In this document: one piece after another, positions 1 through 6,267 of the stretch
How positions within the stretch are numbered: the first letter of the stretch is position 1
Layout: every line of letters starts with the position of its first letter
NCBI GenBank assembly: GCA_001801365.1
Contig: MGXL01000067.1
Span: 8,091-14,665 of the forward strand
Reading direction: 5' to 3'
DNA: 6,575 nt
Origin: Gammaproteobacteria bacterium RBG_16_57_12
GTDB lineage: Bacteria; Pseudomonadota; Gammaproteobacteria; RBG-16-57-12
Translations under genes and position numbers: made by a program
Notes under the pieces: model-generated
Database searches by the model: none
What the model saw: only the letters and a program-made list of their open reading frames with translations
What the model was told of the DNA's origin: nothing

Positions 1-1123
1 GGTGATCAGCGCCGATCTGCATCGCAGCGGCCGTTTTGCCCCGCTGCCGGAAAAGGATCTGATCTCCCGGCCCACCGATGGCAAGCAGGTGAACTACGGC
101 GACTGGCGCTTGCTGGCCGCGCCCAATCTGGTCGTCGGCAAGGTCAAGGGCATCGGTGAGAATCTCTATGAAGTGCGGTTTCAGTTGCTGGATGTCTACA
201 AGGCGCAACAGTTGACCGGTTATGTGTTGCGTACCGATGGCGCCCGCCTGCGCCAGGTCGCGCACCATATCAGCGATATCATTTACCAGCAATTGACCGG
301 CGAGCCGGGCGTCTTCACTACCCGCATCGCCTATGTCACGGCTGAAGCAGTCAAGGGCAAGCAGCGTTATTCCCTGCAGATCGCCGATGTGGATGGTTAT
401 AACTCCCGGCGCATGTTGACTTCACCGCATCCGATCATGTCGCCCACCTGGTCACCAGACGGCAAGCAGTTGGCCTATGTCACCTTTGAAAAACGGCGCG
501 CGGAAATCTATGTCCAGGAGCTGGCGACGGGCAAACGCAGGGCGCTCAGTTCCTTCGAGGGGATCAATGGCGCCCCGGCCTGGTCACCGGACGGCAAACG
601 CATGGCACTGACCTTGTCACACGACGGTAATCCGGAAATCTATATCATGGATCTGGCCAGTGGGGCGCTCCAGCGCATTACCCAGAATTACGCGATAGAC
701 ACCGAGGCCGTGTGGGCCCCGGATGGAAAGTCGCTGGTGTTTACCTCGGATCGTGGTGGCACACCGCAGTTGTATCAGTATTCACTGGGCAACGGTACCG
801 TGAAGCGTCTGACCTTCGAAGGTGACTATAACACTCGGGCATCCTTTTCGCCTGACGGGCGCAAACTGGCTATGGTACACAAGGAAAAAGGCCTGTATCG
901 TATAGCGGTCATAACGCTGGAAACGGGCGTCATGCAGGTGGTAACCGATGCCCGTCTGGATGAATCCCCGAGTTTTGCCCCCAATGGCAGTATGATAATC
1001 TATGCCACCGAACGGGGCGGAAAAGGCGTGCTGGCGGCCGTGTCGGTGGATGGGAGTGTCTCGCAGCGCCTAGGCCTGCAGGAAGGTGATGTCAGGGAAC
1101 CGGCCTGGTCACCAAAGAATTAA
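1..1123 (+). CDS. tolB: Tol-Pal system beta-propeller protein TolB, 5' end cut off by the window
   Basis: TolB is the periplasmic protein of the Tol-Pal complex. It binds Pal and the Tol inner-membrane proteins and helps keep the outer membrane attached and constricting at division. The reading frame is open from the first base. About 373 residues are visible against roughly 430 in the family, so the signal peptide and about 55-60 residues are missing. The GTG at position 2 aligns with an internal valine and is not the true start. Visible residues 1-105 form the N-terminal alpha/beta domain. From about residue 107 come repeated propeller blades, each with an SPDGK-like motif: SPTWSPDGK (147-155), APAWSPDGK (191-199), AVWAPDGK (236-243), SFSPDGRK (281-288), SPSFAPNGS (322-330) and a final EPAWSP (366-371). 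DNA encoding two blades is nearly identical (449-465 and 581-597, 16 of 17 bases). pal follows 51 bases downstream in the usual order. Identification is very secure. Confidence 0.97.
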   Translation, partial: VISADLHRSGRFAPLPEKDLISRPTDGKQVNYGDWRLLAAPNLVVGKVKGIGENLYEVRFQLLDVYKAQQLTGYVLRTDGARLRQVAHHISDIIYQQLTGEPGVFTTRIAYVTAEAVKGKQRYSLQIADVDGYNSRRMLTSPHPIMSPTWSPDGKQLAYVTFEKRRAEIYVQELATGKRRALSSFEGINGAPAWSPDGKRMALTLSHDGNPEIYIMDLASGALQRITQNYAIDTEAVWAPDGKSLVFTSDRGGTPQLYQYSLGNGTVKRLTFEGDYNTRASFSPDGRKLAMVHKEKGLYRIAVITLETGVMQVVTDARLDESPSFAPNGSMIIYATERGGKGVLAAVSVDGSVSQRLGLQEGDVREPAWSPKN

Positions 1124-1174
1124 AATAAGCTTTTTTATATCAATTAAGTATCTGGGAAGAAGGAGAATAGAATC

Positions 1175-1744
1175 ATGAAAAAATTACTACTGTTGCTTGC
1201 GGTGTTGTCGACCGTAATCCTGTTTGGTTGCGCACCCATGAAGAAAGACAAACCCCTCGGTGCAGAAGTGGTTCCGGAAAAGACGCCCGAGGAAGCCCCG
1301 GAAGAAGCGGCGAAGACTACCGGCGTTACCGACCAGGGTGCTGTTACCGCAAAGGCTGTGCAGGAACAGGCCTTCGCGGGCCATGTTCTGGATGATCCCA
1401 AGAGCCCGCTGTACACCAAGGTGATCTATTTCGAATATGACAAGAGCGATATCAACCCCGAGTTCCTCGATATCATTGCCGCTCATGCCAAGTATCTGTC
1501 GGCCAACCCCAACGCCAGGGTCACCCTGGAAGGCCATGCCGATGAGCGCGGTTCCCGCGAATACAATATCGCCCTGGGTGAGCGCCGTGCCAATACCGTG
1601 CGCCAGACGTTGCTGTTGCAGAGCGTCGGCAAGGGTCAGTTGAAGAGCGTGAGCTATGGTGAAGAGCGTCCGGCGGATATGGGGCATGACGAAGCGGCTA
1701 TGGCCAAGAATCGTCGCGTCGAACTGGTTTATACCGCCCGCTGA
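1175..1744 (+). CDS. pal: Peptidoglycan-associated outer-membrane lipoprotein Pal
   Basis: Pal is anchored in the outer membrane by lipid and binds peptidoglycan non-covalently, working with TolB and TolA. The 189-residue protein starts with a lipoprotein signal: MKK, a hydrophobic stretch, then the lipobox LFGC with Cys19 as the predicted lipidated residue. Ala at +2 fits outer-membrane sorting. Residues about 25-75 are a Pro/Glu/Ala-rich linker. The OmpA-like domain covers about residues 82-188. It contains the diaminopimelate-binding signature [11 protein letters not shown] (117-127), with Asp123 and Arg138 in the 15-residue spacing known for peptidoglycan ligands, and ends with NRRVELVY. 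The start is well supported by a strong Shine-Dalgarno GAAGGAG at 1159-1165, nine bases before the ATG. The gene lies between tolB and cpoB, as in other gammaproteobacteria. Length is normal for the family. Confidence 0.97.
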   Translation: MKKLLLLLAVLSTVILFGCAPMKKDKPLGAEVVPEKTPEEAPEEAAKTTGVTDQGAVTAKAVQEQAFAGHVLDDPKSPLYTKVIYFEYDKSDINPEFLDIIAAHAKYLSANPNARVTLEGHADERGSREYNIALGERRANTVRQTLLLQSVGKGQLKSVSYGEERPADMGHDEAAMAKNRRVELVYTAR

Positions 1745-1750
1745 TCGTTA

Positions 1751-2638
1751 ATGGCCATTACCGTCTTGCGCACTACACGAACCACCGGTCGTTTACGAAT
1801 GGCCGGTGGTTTATGCTGTCTGCTGCCAGGTTTATTGTCCATAACCACGTTTACTCATGCGGCATCGGGCGATCTGGCGCCGGTGGAGGATATCTCGCAA
1901 CGACCCGGCGGAGCAAAGAGCGCCGCGCGCCTCGCGGCCCAGCCCCCCGTTTTGCCGATCGAGGCGCGGGTCGAACAGCTGGAACGCACCCTGCAGAATC
2001 AGAGTCTGGTTGAGTTGCTGACGCAACTGCAGGCCTTGCAGCAGGAAGTCCAGCGCCTGCAGGGCATGGTCGAAGAGCAGGGCCATGTCCTGGAAGGCGT
2101 GAAAAACCGCCAGCGCGATCTGTATCTGGATATCGACCGCCGTATGGGTAACCTGGAACGTCAGGGAGTAGCCGGTGGAGGTCAGGGTGCCCTGAACGCC
2201 AGTGCGCCTCCGGCCGTGCCGGTCACGCCGGCGCTGGCGGAGGCTGCGGATCCGGCACAGGAACAGGCCCTGTACCAGGAGGCCTTCACGCACCTCAAAG
2301 AGGCGCGCTATGAACAGGCTATCGCGGCATTCAAGGATTACCTGGGACAATATCCAAACGGCAAATTCCTCGATAATGCCCACTACTGGCTGGGCGAATC
2401 CTATTATGCGACCCGGCAGTTCGATCCGGCGCGCCAGCACTTCGGCAAGGTGGAGGCCAATCGCGACAGTGCCAAGCGTGCCGATGCCATGCTCAAACTG
2501 GGCTATTCCCACTATGAGATCAAGGAGTGGGAACAGGCGCGTGCCCTGTTCGAGGCGCTCATTACTCAATACCCCGGCACTACCGCCGAGCGTCTGGCCA
2601 AAAAGCGCTTACAGGATATGACGCAGGCCGGCCATTGA
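1751..2638 (+). CDS. cpoB: Cell division coordinator CpoB (YbgF), periplasmic coiled-coil and TPR protein
   Basis: CpoB binds TolA and, in E. coli, couples peptidoglycan synthesis by PBP1B with outer-membrane constriction. The 295-residue protein has a basic N-terminus, a hydrophobic stretch at about 19-34 and a likely signal-peptidase site after THA (35-37). A coiled coil with heptad-like Leu/Gln content spans about 71-137 and corresponds to the trimerising part of the family. A Pro/Ala-rich linker (about 140-168) leads to three TPR units at about 171-204, 208-241 and 245-278, with typical motifs such as AIAAFKDYL and HYWLGESYY. The ATG lies six bases after the pal stop without a clear Shine-Dalgarno, which suggests translational coupling. 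An in-frame ATG at 1799 (residue 17) would also leave a signal peptide, but it lies inside a strong hairpin. The family is secure; the exact start is less so. Confidence 0.93.
   Translation: MAITVLRTTRTTGRLRMAGGLCCLLPGLLSITTFTHAASGDLAPVEDISQRPGGAKSAARLAAQPPVLPIEARVEQLERTLQNQSLVELLTQLQALQQEVQRLQGMVEEQGHVLEGVKNRQRDLYLDIDRRMGNLERQGVAGGGQGALNASAPPAVPVTPALAEAADPAQEQALYQEAFTHLKEARYEQAIAAFKDYLGQYPNGKFLDNAHYWLGESYYATRQFDPARQHFGKVEANRDSAKRADAMLKLGYSHYEIKEWEQARALFEALITQYPGTTAERLAKKRLQDMTQAGH
1780..1811 (+). other. Long hairpin with UACG loop in the first codons of cpoB
   Basis: Bases 1780-1793 pair with 1798-1811 to form a 14-pair stem: 12 Watson-Crick pairs and two G-U wobbles. The outer nine pairs, AACCACCGG with CCGGTGGTT, are perfect. 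The four-base loop is UACG, a member of the stable UNCG tetraloop class, although the closing pair is U-A rather than the usual C-G. There is no U-tract, so it is not an intrinsic terminator. It begins 29 bases into cpoB and contains the alternative start codon at 1799. I infer a possible effect on cpoB translation or mRNA stability; this is untested. Confidence 0.5.
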
Positions 2639-2698
2639 TCGCGCCGATCGTGCACCCACAGGATCGCCGCCTCTAATCGATTGTGCGCCTGCTGATTC

Positions 2699-3340
2699 AT
2701 GAGCCGATTACGCATCACCGAGATATTCCATTCCCTGCAGGGTGAGTCCCGCTCCATGGGCTGGCCGACGGCATTTATCCGCCTGACCGGCTGCCCGCTA
2801 CGCTGTGGTTATTGTGATACCGCCTATGCCTTTGCGGGCGGAGAATGGATGACCATCGACCATATCCTCAACCAGGTGACGGGCTTTGGCGCACATCATG
2901 TCACCGTCACGGGGGGGGAACCGCTGGCGCAGCCGGATAGCCTGCTGCTATTGACCCGCCTATGTGACGCCGGGTATGAAGTTTCGCTGGAGACCAGCGG
3001 CGCGCTGGACATCTCCGCGGTCGATCCGCGGGTGATCAAGGTGATGGATCTCAAAACACCCGACTCGGGCGAGATGAAGAAAAATCTCTACAGCAATCTG
3101 GCGCATCTCCAGGCGCAGGATCAGGTGAAATTTGTGCTGTGCAGCCGCGAGGATTATGACTGGGCGAAGGATATGCTGCTGGAATACGGGATTGCCACAC
3201 GCTGCGAAGTCCTGTTTTCCCCGAGCCATGGGCAATTGGCGCCCAGGACCTTGGCCGAGTGGATCCTGTCGGACCATTTGCCGGTGCGTTTCCAGATTCA
3301 GTTACATAAAATCCTCTGGGGGGCGGAGCGCGGGCGATGA
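2699..3340 (+). CDS. queE: 7-carboxy-7-deazaguanine synthase QueE (radical SAM)
   Basis: QueE converts 6-carboxy-5,6,7,8-tetrahydropterin to 7-carboxy-7-deazaguanine, the ring-contraction step on the way to preQ0 and queuosine. The 213-residue protein has the N-terminal substrate-side motif [10 protein letters not shown] (8-17). The radical-SAM cluster motif follows as Cys32, Cys36 and Cys39 in [11 protein letters not shown]. This is the canonical CX3CX2C spacing, not the enlarged loop of E. coli QueE. The SAM-binding GGEP is at 72-75, and the partial barrel is short, as expected for this family. The start is fixed by an in-frame TGA two codons upstream (2693-2695). No convincing Shine-Dalgarno precedes it, and 60 bases separate it from cpoB with no clear promoter. 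The last four bases overlap queC (ATGA), so the two are probably translated together. The GGE motif is encoded by a run of eight G (2911-2918). Confidence 0.95.
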   Translation: MSRLRITEIFHSLQGESRSMGWPTAFIRLTGCPLRCGYCDTAYAFAGGEWMTIDHILNQVTGFGAHHVTVTGGEPLAQPDSLLLLTRLCDAGYEVSLETSGALDISAVDPRVIKVMDLKTPDSGEMKKNLYSNLAHLQAQDQVKFVLCSREDYDWAKDMLLEYGIATRCEVLFSPSHGQLAPRTLAEWILSDHLPVRFQIQLHKILWGAERGR

Positions 3341-4017
3341 ATAAAAGAGCGGTCATCCTGCTTTCCGGCGGGCTGGACTCGGCCACCGTGCTGGCCATGG
3401 CCAGGCAGCGGCAATACGACTGTTATGCCCTGAGTTTTGCCTATGGCCAGCGCCATGGCAGTGAGCTGGATGCGGCCCGACGTGTGGCACAAGCCCTGGC
3501 AGTCTGTGAACACCGCATCGTCCACCTGGATCTCGCGGCCTTCGGCGGTTCGGCGCTCACCGATCTCGCCATCCCGGTGCCCGAGGCGCCCGGCAAAGGC
3601 ATACCCGTCACCTATGTGCCGGCGCGCAATACCATCTTTCTGGCCATGGCGCTGGGCTGGGCCGAGGTGCTGGGCGCGCAGGATATCTTCATCGGCGTCA
3701 ATGCCGTGGACTATTCCGGCTATCCCGACTGCCGTCCTGACTATATCGCCGCCTTTCAACACATGGCCAACCTCGCCACCCGGGCCGCTGTTGAGGGCCG
3801 GTCGATGACCATCCATACGCCGCTGATGACTCTCGGCAAGGCCGCGATCATCGAGGAAGGGCTGCGCCTGGGCGTGGATTACCGGCTCACCGTATCGTGC
3901 TATCAGGCGGATGAACAGGGACGCGCCTGCGGTGTCTGCGACTCCTGTCGGCTGCGCCGGGAAGGATTCGCCGCCGCCGGGGTGGCGGATCAGACTTATT
4001 ATCGTGTATCCGCATAG
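3337..4017 (+). CDS. queC: 7-cyano-7-deazaguanine (preQ0) synthase QueC
   Basis: QueC uses ATP and ammonia to turn 7-carboxy-7-deazaguanine, the QueE product, into preQ0. It is a cytosolic enzyme. The 226-residue protein has the PP-loop ATP-pyrophosphatase motif SGGLDSAT (10-17). Further family motifs are SFAYGQRH (33-40), VPARNTIFL (94-102) and [16 protein letters not shown] (121-136). The zinc site is formed by Cys188, Cys198, Cys201 and Cys204 (SCYQ and CGVCDSC). Length matches the family (about 220-230). The ATG overlaps the queE stop as ATGA. GGAG at 3325-3328, eight bases before the start, is a good ribosome site inside the end of queE. All catalytic features are intact, so the gene should be functional. 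Confidence 0.96.
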   Translation: MNKRAVILLSGGLDSATVLAMARQRQYDCYALSFAYGQRHGSELDAARRVAQALAVCEHRIVHLDLAAFGGSALTDLAIPVPEAPGKGIPVTYVPARNTIFLAMALGWAEVLGAQDIFIGVNAVDYSGYPDCRPDYIAAFQHMANLATRAAVEGRSMTIHTPLMTLGKAAIIEEGLRLGVDYRLTVSCYQADEQGRACGVCDSCRLRREGFAAAGVADQTYYRVSA

Positions 4018-4025
4018 GATCCTGT

Positions 4026-4373
4026 ATGCCACCCACCCTAACCACCATTGCACTGCTGAGTATCAGCAATCTGTTCATGCTGTTTGCGTGGTACGCGCAT
4101 CTCAAACATCTCAGCGCCAAGCCCTGGATGATTGCCGTGGTGGTGAGCTGGGGGATCGCCTTTCTGGAATACCTGTTTCAGGTTCCGGCGAACCGCATTG
4201 GTTATACGGTGCTCACTATCGGCCAGTTGAAAATACTTCAGGAGGTCGTCACCCTATCCGTGTTCGTGCCGTTTGCGCTGCTCTATCTCAAGGAGCCGCT
4301 CAAGCTGGATTACCTGTGGGCTTCGTTATGTATCCTCGGCGCGGTATTTTTTATGTTCCGCGATAGATTCTGA
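4026..4373 (+). CDS. Small four-helix membrane protein, DUF486 / DMT-like family
   Basis: This 115-residue protein has four predicted membrane segments at about 6-24, 33-51, 66-87 and 95-111, a size and layout like small drug/metabolite transporter (DMT) proteins. I recognise it as the DUF486 family from the conserved stretches SWGIAFLEYLFQVPANRIGY (41-60) and QLKILQEVVTL (67-77). Glu48 and Glu73 lie in or near membrane segments and could be functionally important. No substrate is established that I know of. The ATG lies eight bases after the queC stop. AGGA (4016-4019), overlapping that stop, serves as Shine-Dalgarno, so the gene is probably in the queE-queC transcript. A role in moving a deazaguanine or related compound is only a guess from position. 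Family call is good; function is unknown. Confidence 0.85.
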   Translation: MPPTLTTIALLSISNLFMLFAWYAHLKHLSAKPWMIAVVVSWGIAFLEYLFQVPANRIGYTVLTIGQLKILQEVVTLSVFVPFALLYLKEPLKLDYLWASLCILGAVFFMFRDRF

Positions 4374-4391
4374 TGCTGAGATGATGCGCGC

Positions 4392-5120
4392 ATGATCGTA
4401 CTGTTGACGGACTTCGGCCTGAGCGGCCCCTACGTGGGGCAGATGAAGGCGGTGCTTTGTCGCGAGGCGCCTGCCGTGCCGGTGATCGACCTGTTTCATG
4501 ATCTGCCGGTCTTCGATATCAAGGCGGCGGCTTACCTGCTTGCGGCCTACGCCAGCGAGTTTCCGGCGGGAACAATTTTTGTGTGCGTGATCGATCCGGG
4601 CGTGGGCAGTCACCGGCGTGCCGCGATGGTGCAGATCGACGGCCGCTGGTTCGTTGGTCCTGACAATGGTCTGTTCAATATTGCCGCGGCCCGGGGCGAG
4701 GATGTGCAATGGTTTGATATCACCTGGCGGCCGGAGCGTCTGTCGGCCAGTTTTCATGGACGTGATGTATTTGCACCGGTCGCCGCCCGGCTGGCGCGGG
4801 GCGAGCGGCCGGCCGGCGAGCAGCGTGATCTGACGCAACGCCTGCTGCCCGGCTGGCCCGACGAGCTTTGGGAAGTTGTGTATATCGATCACTACGGCAA
4901 CGCCATGACGGGTGTGCGGGCGTCCAAGCTGTCACGGCAAGCCAGAATTCTGGTTCATGGGCGTACACTGGGGTGGGCACGCACCTTTTCCGATCAGGTG
5001 CCCGGCCAGGGTTTCTGGTATGAAAATGCCAATGGTCTGGTCGAGATTGCTGTCAATCAGGGCCGGGCCGACCGGCAGTTCGACATCGGGCCTGGTGATG
5101 TCATCACCAGGCAGGACTGA
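4392..5120 (+). CDS. SAM hydrolase (S-adenosylmethionine hydroxide adenosyltransferase, DUF62 family)
   Basis: Characterised members of this family hydrolyse S-adenosylmethionine to adenosine and methionine and are related to fluorinase and chlorinase. The 242-residue protein starts with the family signature LLTDFGLSGPYVGQMKA (4-20). The Asp-Arg-His triad thought to activate water is visible as Asp68 and Arg75 in VIDPGVGSHR and His122 in SFHGRDVFAP. The motif GPDNGL is at 89-94. The C-terminal beta-barrel part has IDHYGNAMTGV (165-175) and FWYENANGLVEIAVNQGRA (208-226). The triad and the normal length favour a hydrolase over a halogenase. The ATG is 18 bases after the preceding gene; other ATGs at 4381 and 4384 run into a stop at 4393. 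The Shine-Dalgarno is weak. The gene ends 11 bases before a convergent gene, and its last codons hold a perfect palindrome. Biological role in bacteria is unclear. Confidence 0.9.
   Translation: MIVLLTDFGLSGPYVGQMKAVLCREAPAVPVIDLFHDLPVFDIKAAAYLLAAYASEFPAGTIFVCVIDPGVGSHRRAAMVQIDGRWFVGPDNGLFNIAAARGEDVQWFDITWRPERLSASFHGRDVFAPVAARLARGERPAGEQRDLTQRLLPGWPDELWEVVYIDHYGNAMTGVRASKLSRQARILVHGRTLGWARTFSDQVPGQGFWYENANGLVEIAVNQGRADRQFDIGPGDVITRQD
5090..5112. repeat. Perfect 23-base palindrome at the end of the SAM hydrolase gene
   Basis: GCCTGGTGATG (5090-5100) and CATCACCAGGC (5102-5112) are exact reverse complements around a single central T. In RNA this makes a hairpin of about nine pairs with a short loop. 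It lies within the last ten codons of the + strand gene and 20 bases from the stop of the convergent hemerythrin gene. No T-run follows on either strand, so it is not a classical intrinsic terminator. It could stabilise or end transcripts in this very short convergent junction, or bind a dimeric protein. Confidence 0.55.
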
Positions 5121-5131
5121 GCTAAAACGAG

Positions 5132-5683
5132 TTATATTTGTGTCAGCCGACGGGCCAGGTCGCGCCAGCCAGACAGTGCGGCGGCACCGATGTGATGTGC
5201 ATCGAAATCAGTGCAGGCATCGCCCACGGCTTGCATAACATCGGGTGGTAGTGCTTGTATGGCCATCGGAAGAAGAATGCGGTCTTCTTTTAAAATGTGG
5301 CTGCGCAAAAGATCGATGTAGTTCCGGGCATAGGCAATGAACTGCCGCTGGGTGTCTGTATCGATAGGGCCCTCTGCCGAGCCGATTTGCAGTAAGACTC
5401 TCACAATTTGTCTGCCTTCGGTATGTTCTGCCAACAGACACTGCATCGGGTCGGATTCGCTTGAAAATCCAAACTTCAGCATGGCGCTGAATAACAGTTC
5501 TTCCTCTTTGCCATGATGGCAGTGATCGACAAACTCATTGAAGAAATCGGCAAAATCCCTGATCTGTGCCGGAGTGATGGATTGCCCATGCCGCTCGCTG
5601 GAATTGATTAACCGTTCCAGGGCATTGAGTACTGATTCGATCTGGCGGTGTTCCGCCATCAGGTTGCCAATAGCCGTTAGCAT
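5132..5683 (-). CDS. Hemerythrin (HHE cation-binding) domain protein
   Basis: The protein is a four-helix bundle of the hemerythrin/HHE type, which binds a non-heme di-iron centre. Known members bind oxygen or react with NO or peroxide; no ligand can be assigned here. Numbering from the chosen ATG, possible iron ligands are His12 in MAEHRQIE, a His/Glu group in DHCHHGKEEELLF (53-65), His87 in AEHTEGR, and His129 with Glu133 in RSHILKEDRILLP. The frame also opens with TTG at 5698, giving 188 residues. I chose ATG at 5683 (183 residues) because the TTG overlaps the U-tract of a terminator and because family members usually begin shortly before the EHRxIE motif. GGGG nine bases upstream is a weak Shine-Dalgarno. 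It lacks the extra N-terminal ScdA domain of YtfE/RIC repair proteins. It lies downstream of an Rrf2 regulator on the same strand, which fits stress-controlled expression. Confidence 0.88.
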   Translation of the reverse strand: MLTAIGNLMAEHRQIESVLNALERLINSSERHGQSITPAQIRDFADFFNEFVDHCHHGKEEELLFSAMLKFGFSSESDPMQCLLAEHTEGRQIVRVLLQIGSAEGPIDTDTQRQFIAYARNYIDLLRSHILKEDRILLPMAIQALPPDVMQAVGDACTDFDAHHIGAAALSGWRDLARRLTQI

Positions 5684-5696
5684 TGTGTCATGCCCC

Positions 5697-5733
5697 AAAA
5701 AAAAGAGGATTCAGCATGCAGCTCTGAATCCTC
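5697..5733 (-). terminator. Intrinsic terminator between the Rrf2 and hemerythrin genes
   Basis: On the - strand, GAGGATTCAG (5733-5724) and CTGAATCCTC (5714-5705) form a perfect ten-pair stem with a nine-base loop, followed directly by eight T (5704-5697). This is a textbook Rho-independent terminator for leftward transcription from the Rrf2 gene. The U-tract ends only 13 bases before the likely hemerythrin ATG at 5683, which leaves no room for a separate promoter downstream of it. Leaky or regulated read-through would be needed to express that gene. Confidence 0.85.
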
Positions 5734-5737
5734 GTGC

Positions 5738-5765
5738 GTTGGTTGAGAGAGGGTGGGTAACCAAC
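5738..5765 (-). other. Second hairpin upstream of the terminator
   Basis: GTTGGTT (5738-5744) and AACCAAC (5759-5765) are exact reverse complements around a 14-base purine-rich loop (pyrimidine-rich on the - strand). On the leftward transcript it forms just before the terminator hairpin, with four bases between them. No U-tract follows. It may be part of a leader that controls the terminator, or a simple 3' end structure of the Rrf2 mRNA. Its CCTC loop segment can pair only weakly with the GAGG of the terminator stem. Confidence 0.4.
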
Positions 5766-5809
5766 AAAACCTTATGACATGATGATATCCGCTTAGTTTA
5801 CAAAAAAAT

Positions 5810-6217
5810 TTACTTGCGTTTCAAGCTAAGCTGTCCAATCGTCACATTCTTCAGCATATCCTCATATAAAGCGCGGACCGGCTTATAAAATACATGTAAG
5901 GGGCAGGGCTGATCATCGTTGCATTCACCCAGACCGAAGGCGCATTCCTTCTTCTGAGTAGCCGTCGGCCCCTGGATCATATCCAGTACCTCCGAAATGG
6001 GGCGATGCATGGCGCTTTCCATAATGGTAAATCCGCCGCCCCATCCCTTGCGCGAATCGACAAAACCATGTTTTGCCAGTTGATTCAAAATCTTGCCCAG
6101 GTAATTCGCCGGGACATCAATGGCCTTTGCGATATCCTGTCCTGAGATGCATTTATCAGGATTCTCAGCCAAGTAACCGAGTACATGCAGTGCGTGTTTA
6201 CCTGTCTGGCTGATCAT
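5810..6217 (-). CDS. Rrf2-family transcriptional regulator with three-cysteine (Fe-S type) motif
   Basis: Rrf2 proteins are dimeric winged-helix repressors; many sense NO, iron, oxygen or cysteine status, often through an Fe-S cluster (IscR, NsrR, RirA). The 135-residue protein begins with the family pattern MISQTGKHALHVLGYLA. The helix-turn-helix covers about residues 25-50 (SGQDIAKAIDVPANYLGKIL). The wing is SRKGWGGGF (55-63). Three cysteines, Cys92, Cys99 and Cys105 (spacing X6 and X5, ending in PCPLH), sit where cluster ligands are found in the family; Cys23 is extra. The ATG has a good Shine-Dalgarno, AAGAGGT (- strand, 6230-6224), six bases away. A strong promoter with an overlapping inverted repeat lies just upstream, and the hemerythrin gene lies downstream. 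It is neither clearly IscR nor clearly NsrR, so no symbol is given. Confidence 0.9.
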   Translation of the reverse strand: MISQTGKHALHVLGYLAENPDKCISGQDIAKAIDVPANYLGKILNQLAKHGFVDSRKGWGGGFTIMESAMHRPISEVLDMIQGPTATQKKECAFGLGECNDDQPCPLHVFYKPVRALYEDMLKNVTIGQLSLKRK

Positions 6218-6238
6218 CCTTAGACCTCTTTAAGCATG

Positions 6239-6267
6239 AGTATATGAACTGAGATTGATGGTGTCAA
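6239..6267 (-). promoter_or_regulatory. Sigma-70 promoter of the Rrf2 gene
   Basis: On the - strand, TTGACA (6267-6262) is followed after exactly 17 bases by TATACT (6244-6239). This is a perfect -35 box and a near-perfect -10 box at ideal spacing. Transcription would start near 6232, giving a leader of only about 15 bases that is mostly the Shine-Dalgarno of the Rrf2 gene. A promoter this close to consensus next to a repressor gene suggests strong expression held down by a repressor. Confidence 0.85.

Noticed and set aside
449..597. DNA repeat in tolB (TGGTCACC followed by GACGGCAA)
   Set aside because: It is explained by repeated propeller blades encoding WSPDGK, not by a mobile or regulatory repeat.
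1187..1687. Open frame on the - strand opposite pal
   Set aside because: Shadow of pal, with no start signal and no recognisable domain.
1832..2569. Long open frame on the - strand opposite cpoB
   Set aside because: Shadow of cpoB, whose coiled coil and TPR repeats are clear; the antisense translation is low-complexity and lacks recognisable motifs.
2639..2698. preQ1 riboswitch or promoter before queE
   Set aside because: The 60-base gap has no preQ1 aptamer-like sequence, no clear -35/-10 pair and no terminator. A six-base inverted repeat (2674-2679 with 2705-2710) has a 25-base loop and is too weak to claim.
3298..4053. Long open frame on the - strand (251 codons) opposite queC
   Set aside because: It lies wholly opposite a well-identified gene, its translation resembles no family I know, and it is explained by the GC-rich codon pattern of queC.
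4326..4892. Open frame on the - strand opposite the SAM hydrolase start
   Set aside because: It overlaps two supported + strand genes and has no family features.
5644..5657. Short inverted repeat GGCGG/CCGCC inside the hemerythrin gene
   Set aside because: A five-pair stem in coding sequence is expected by chance in GC-rich DNA.
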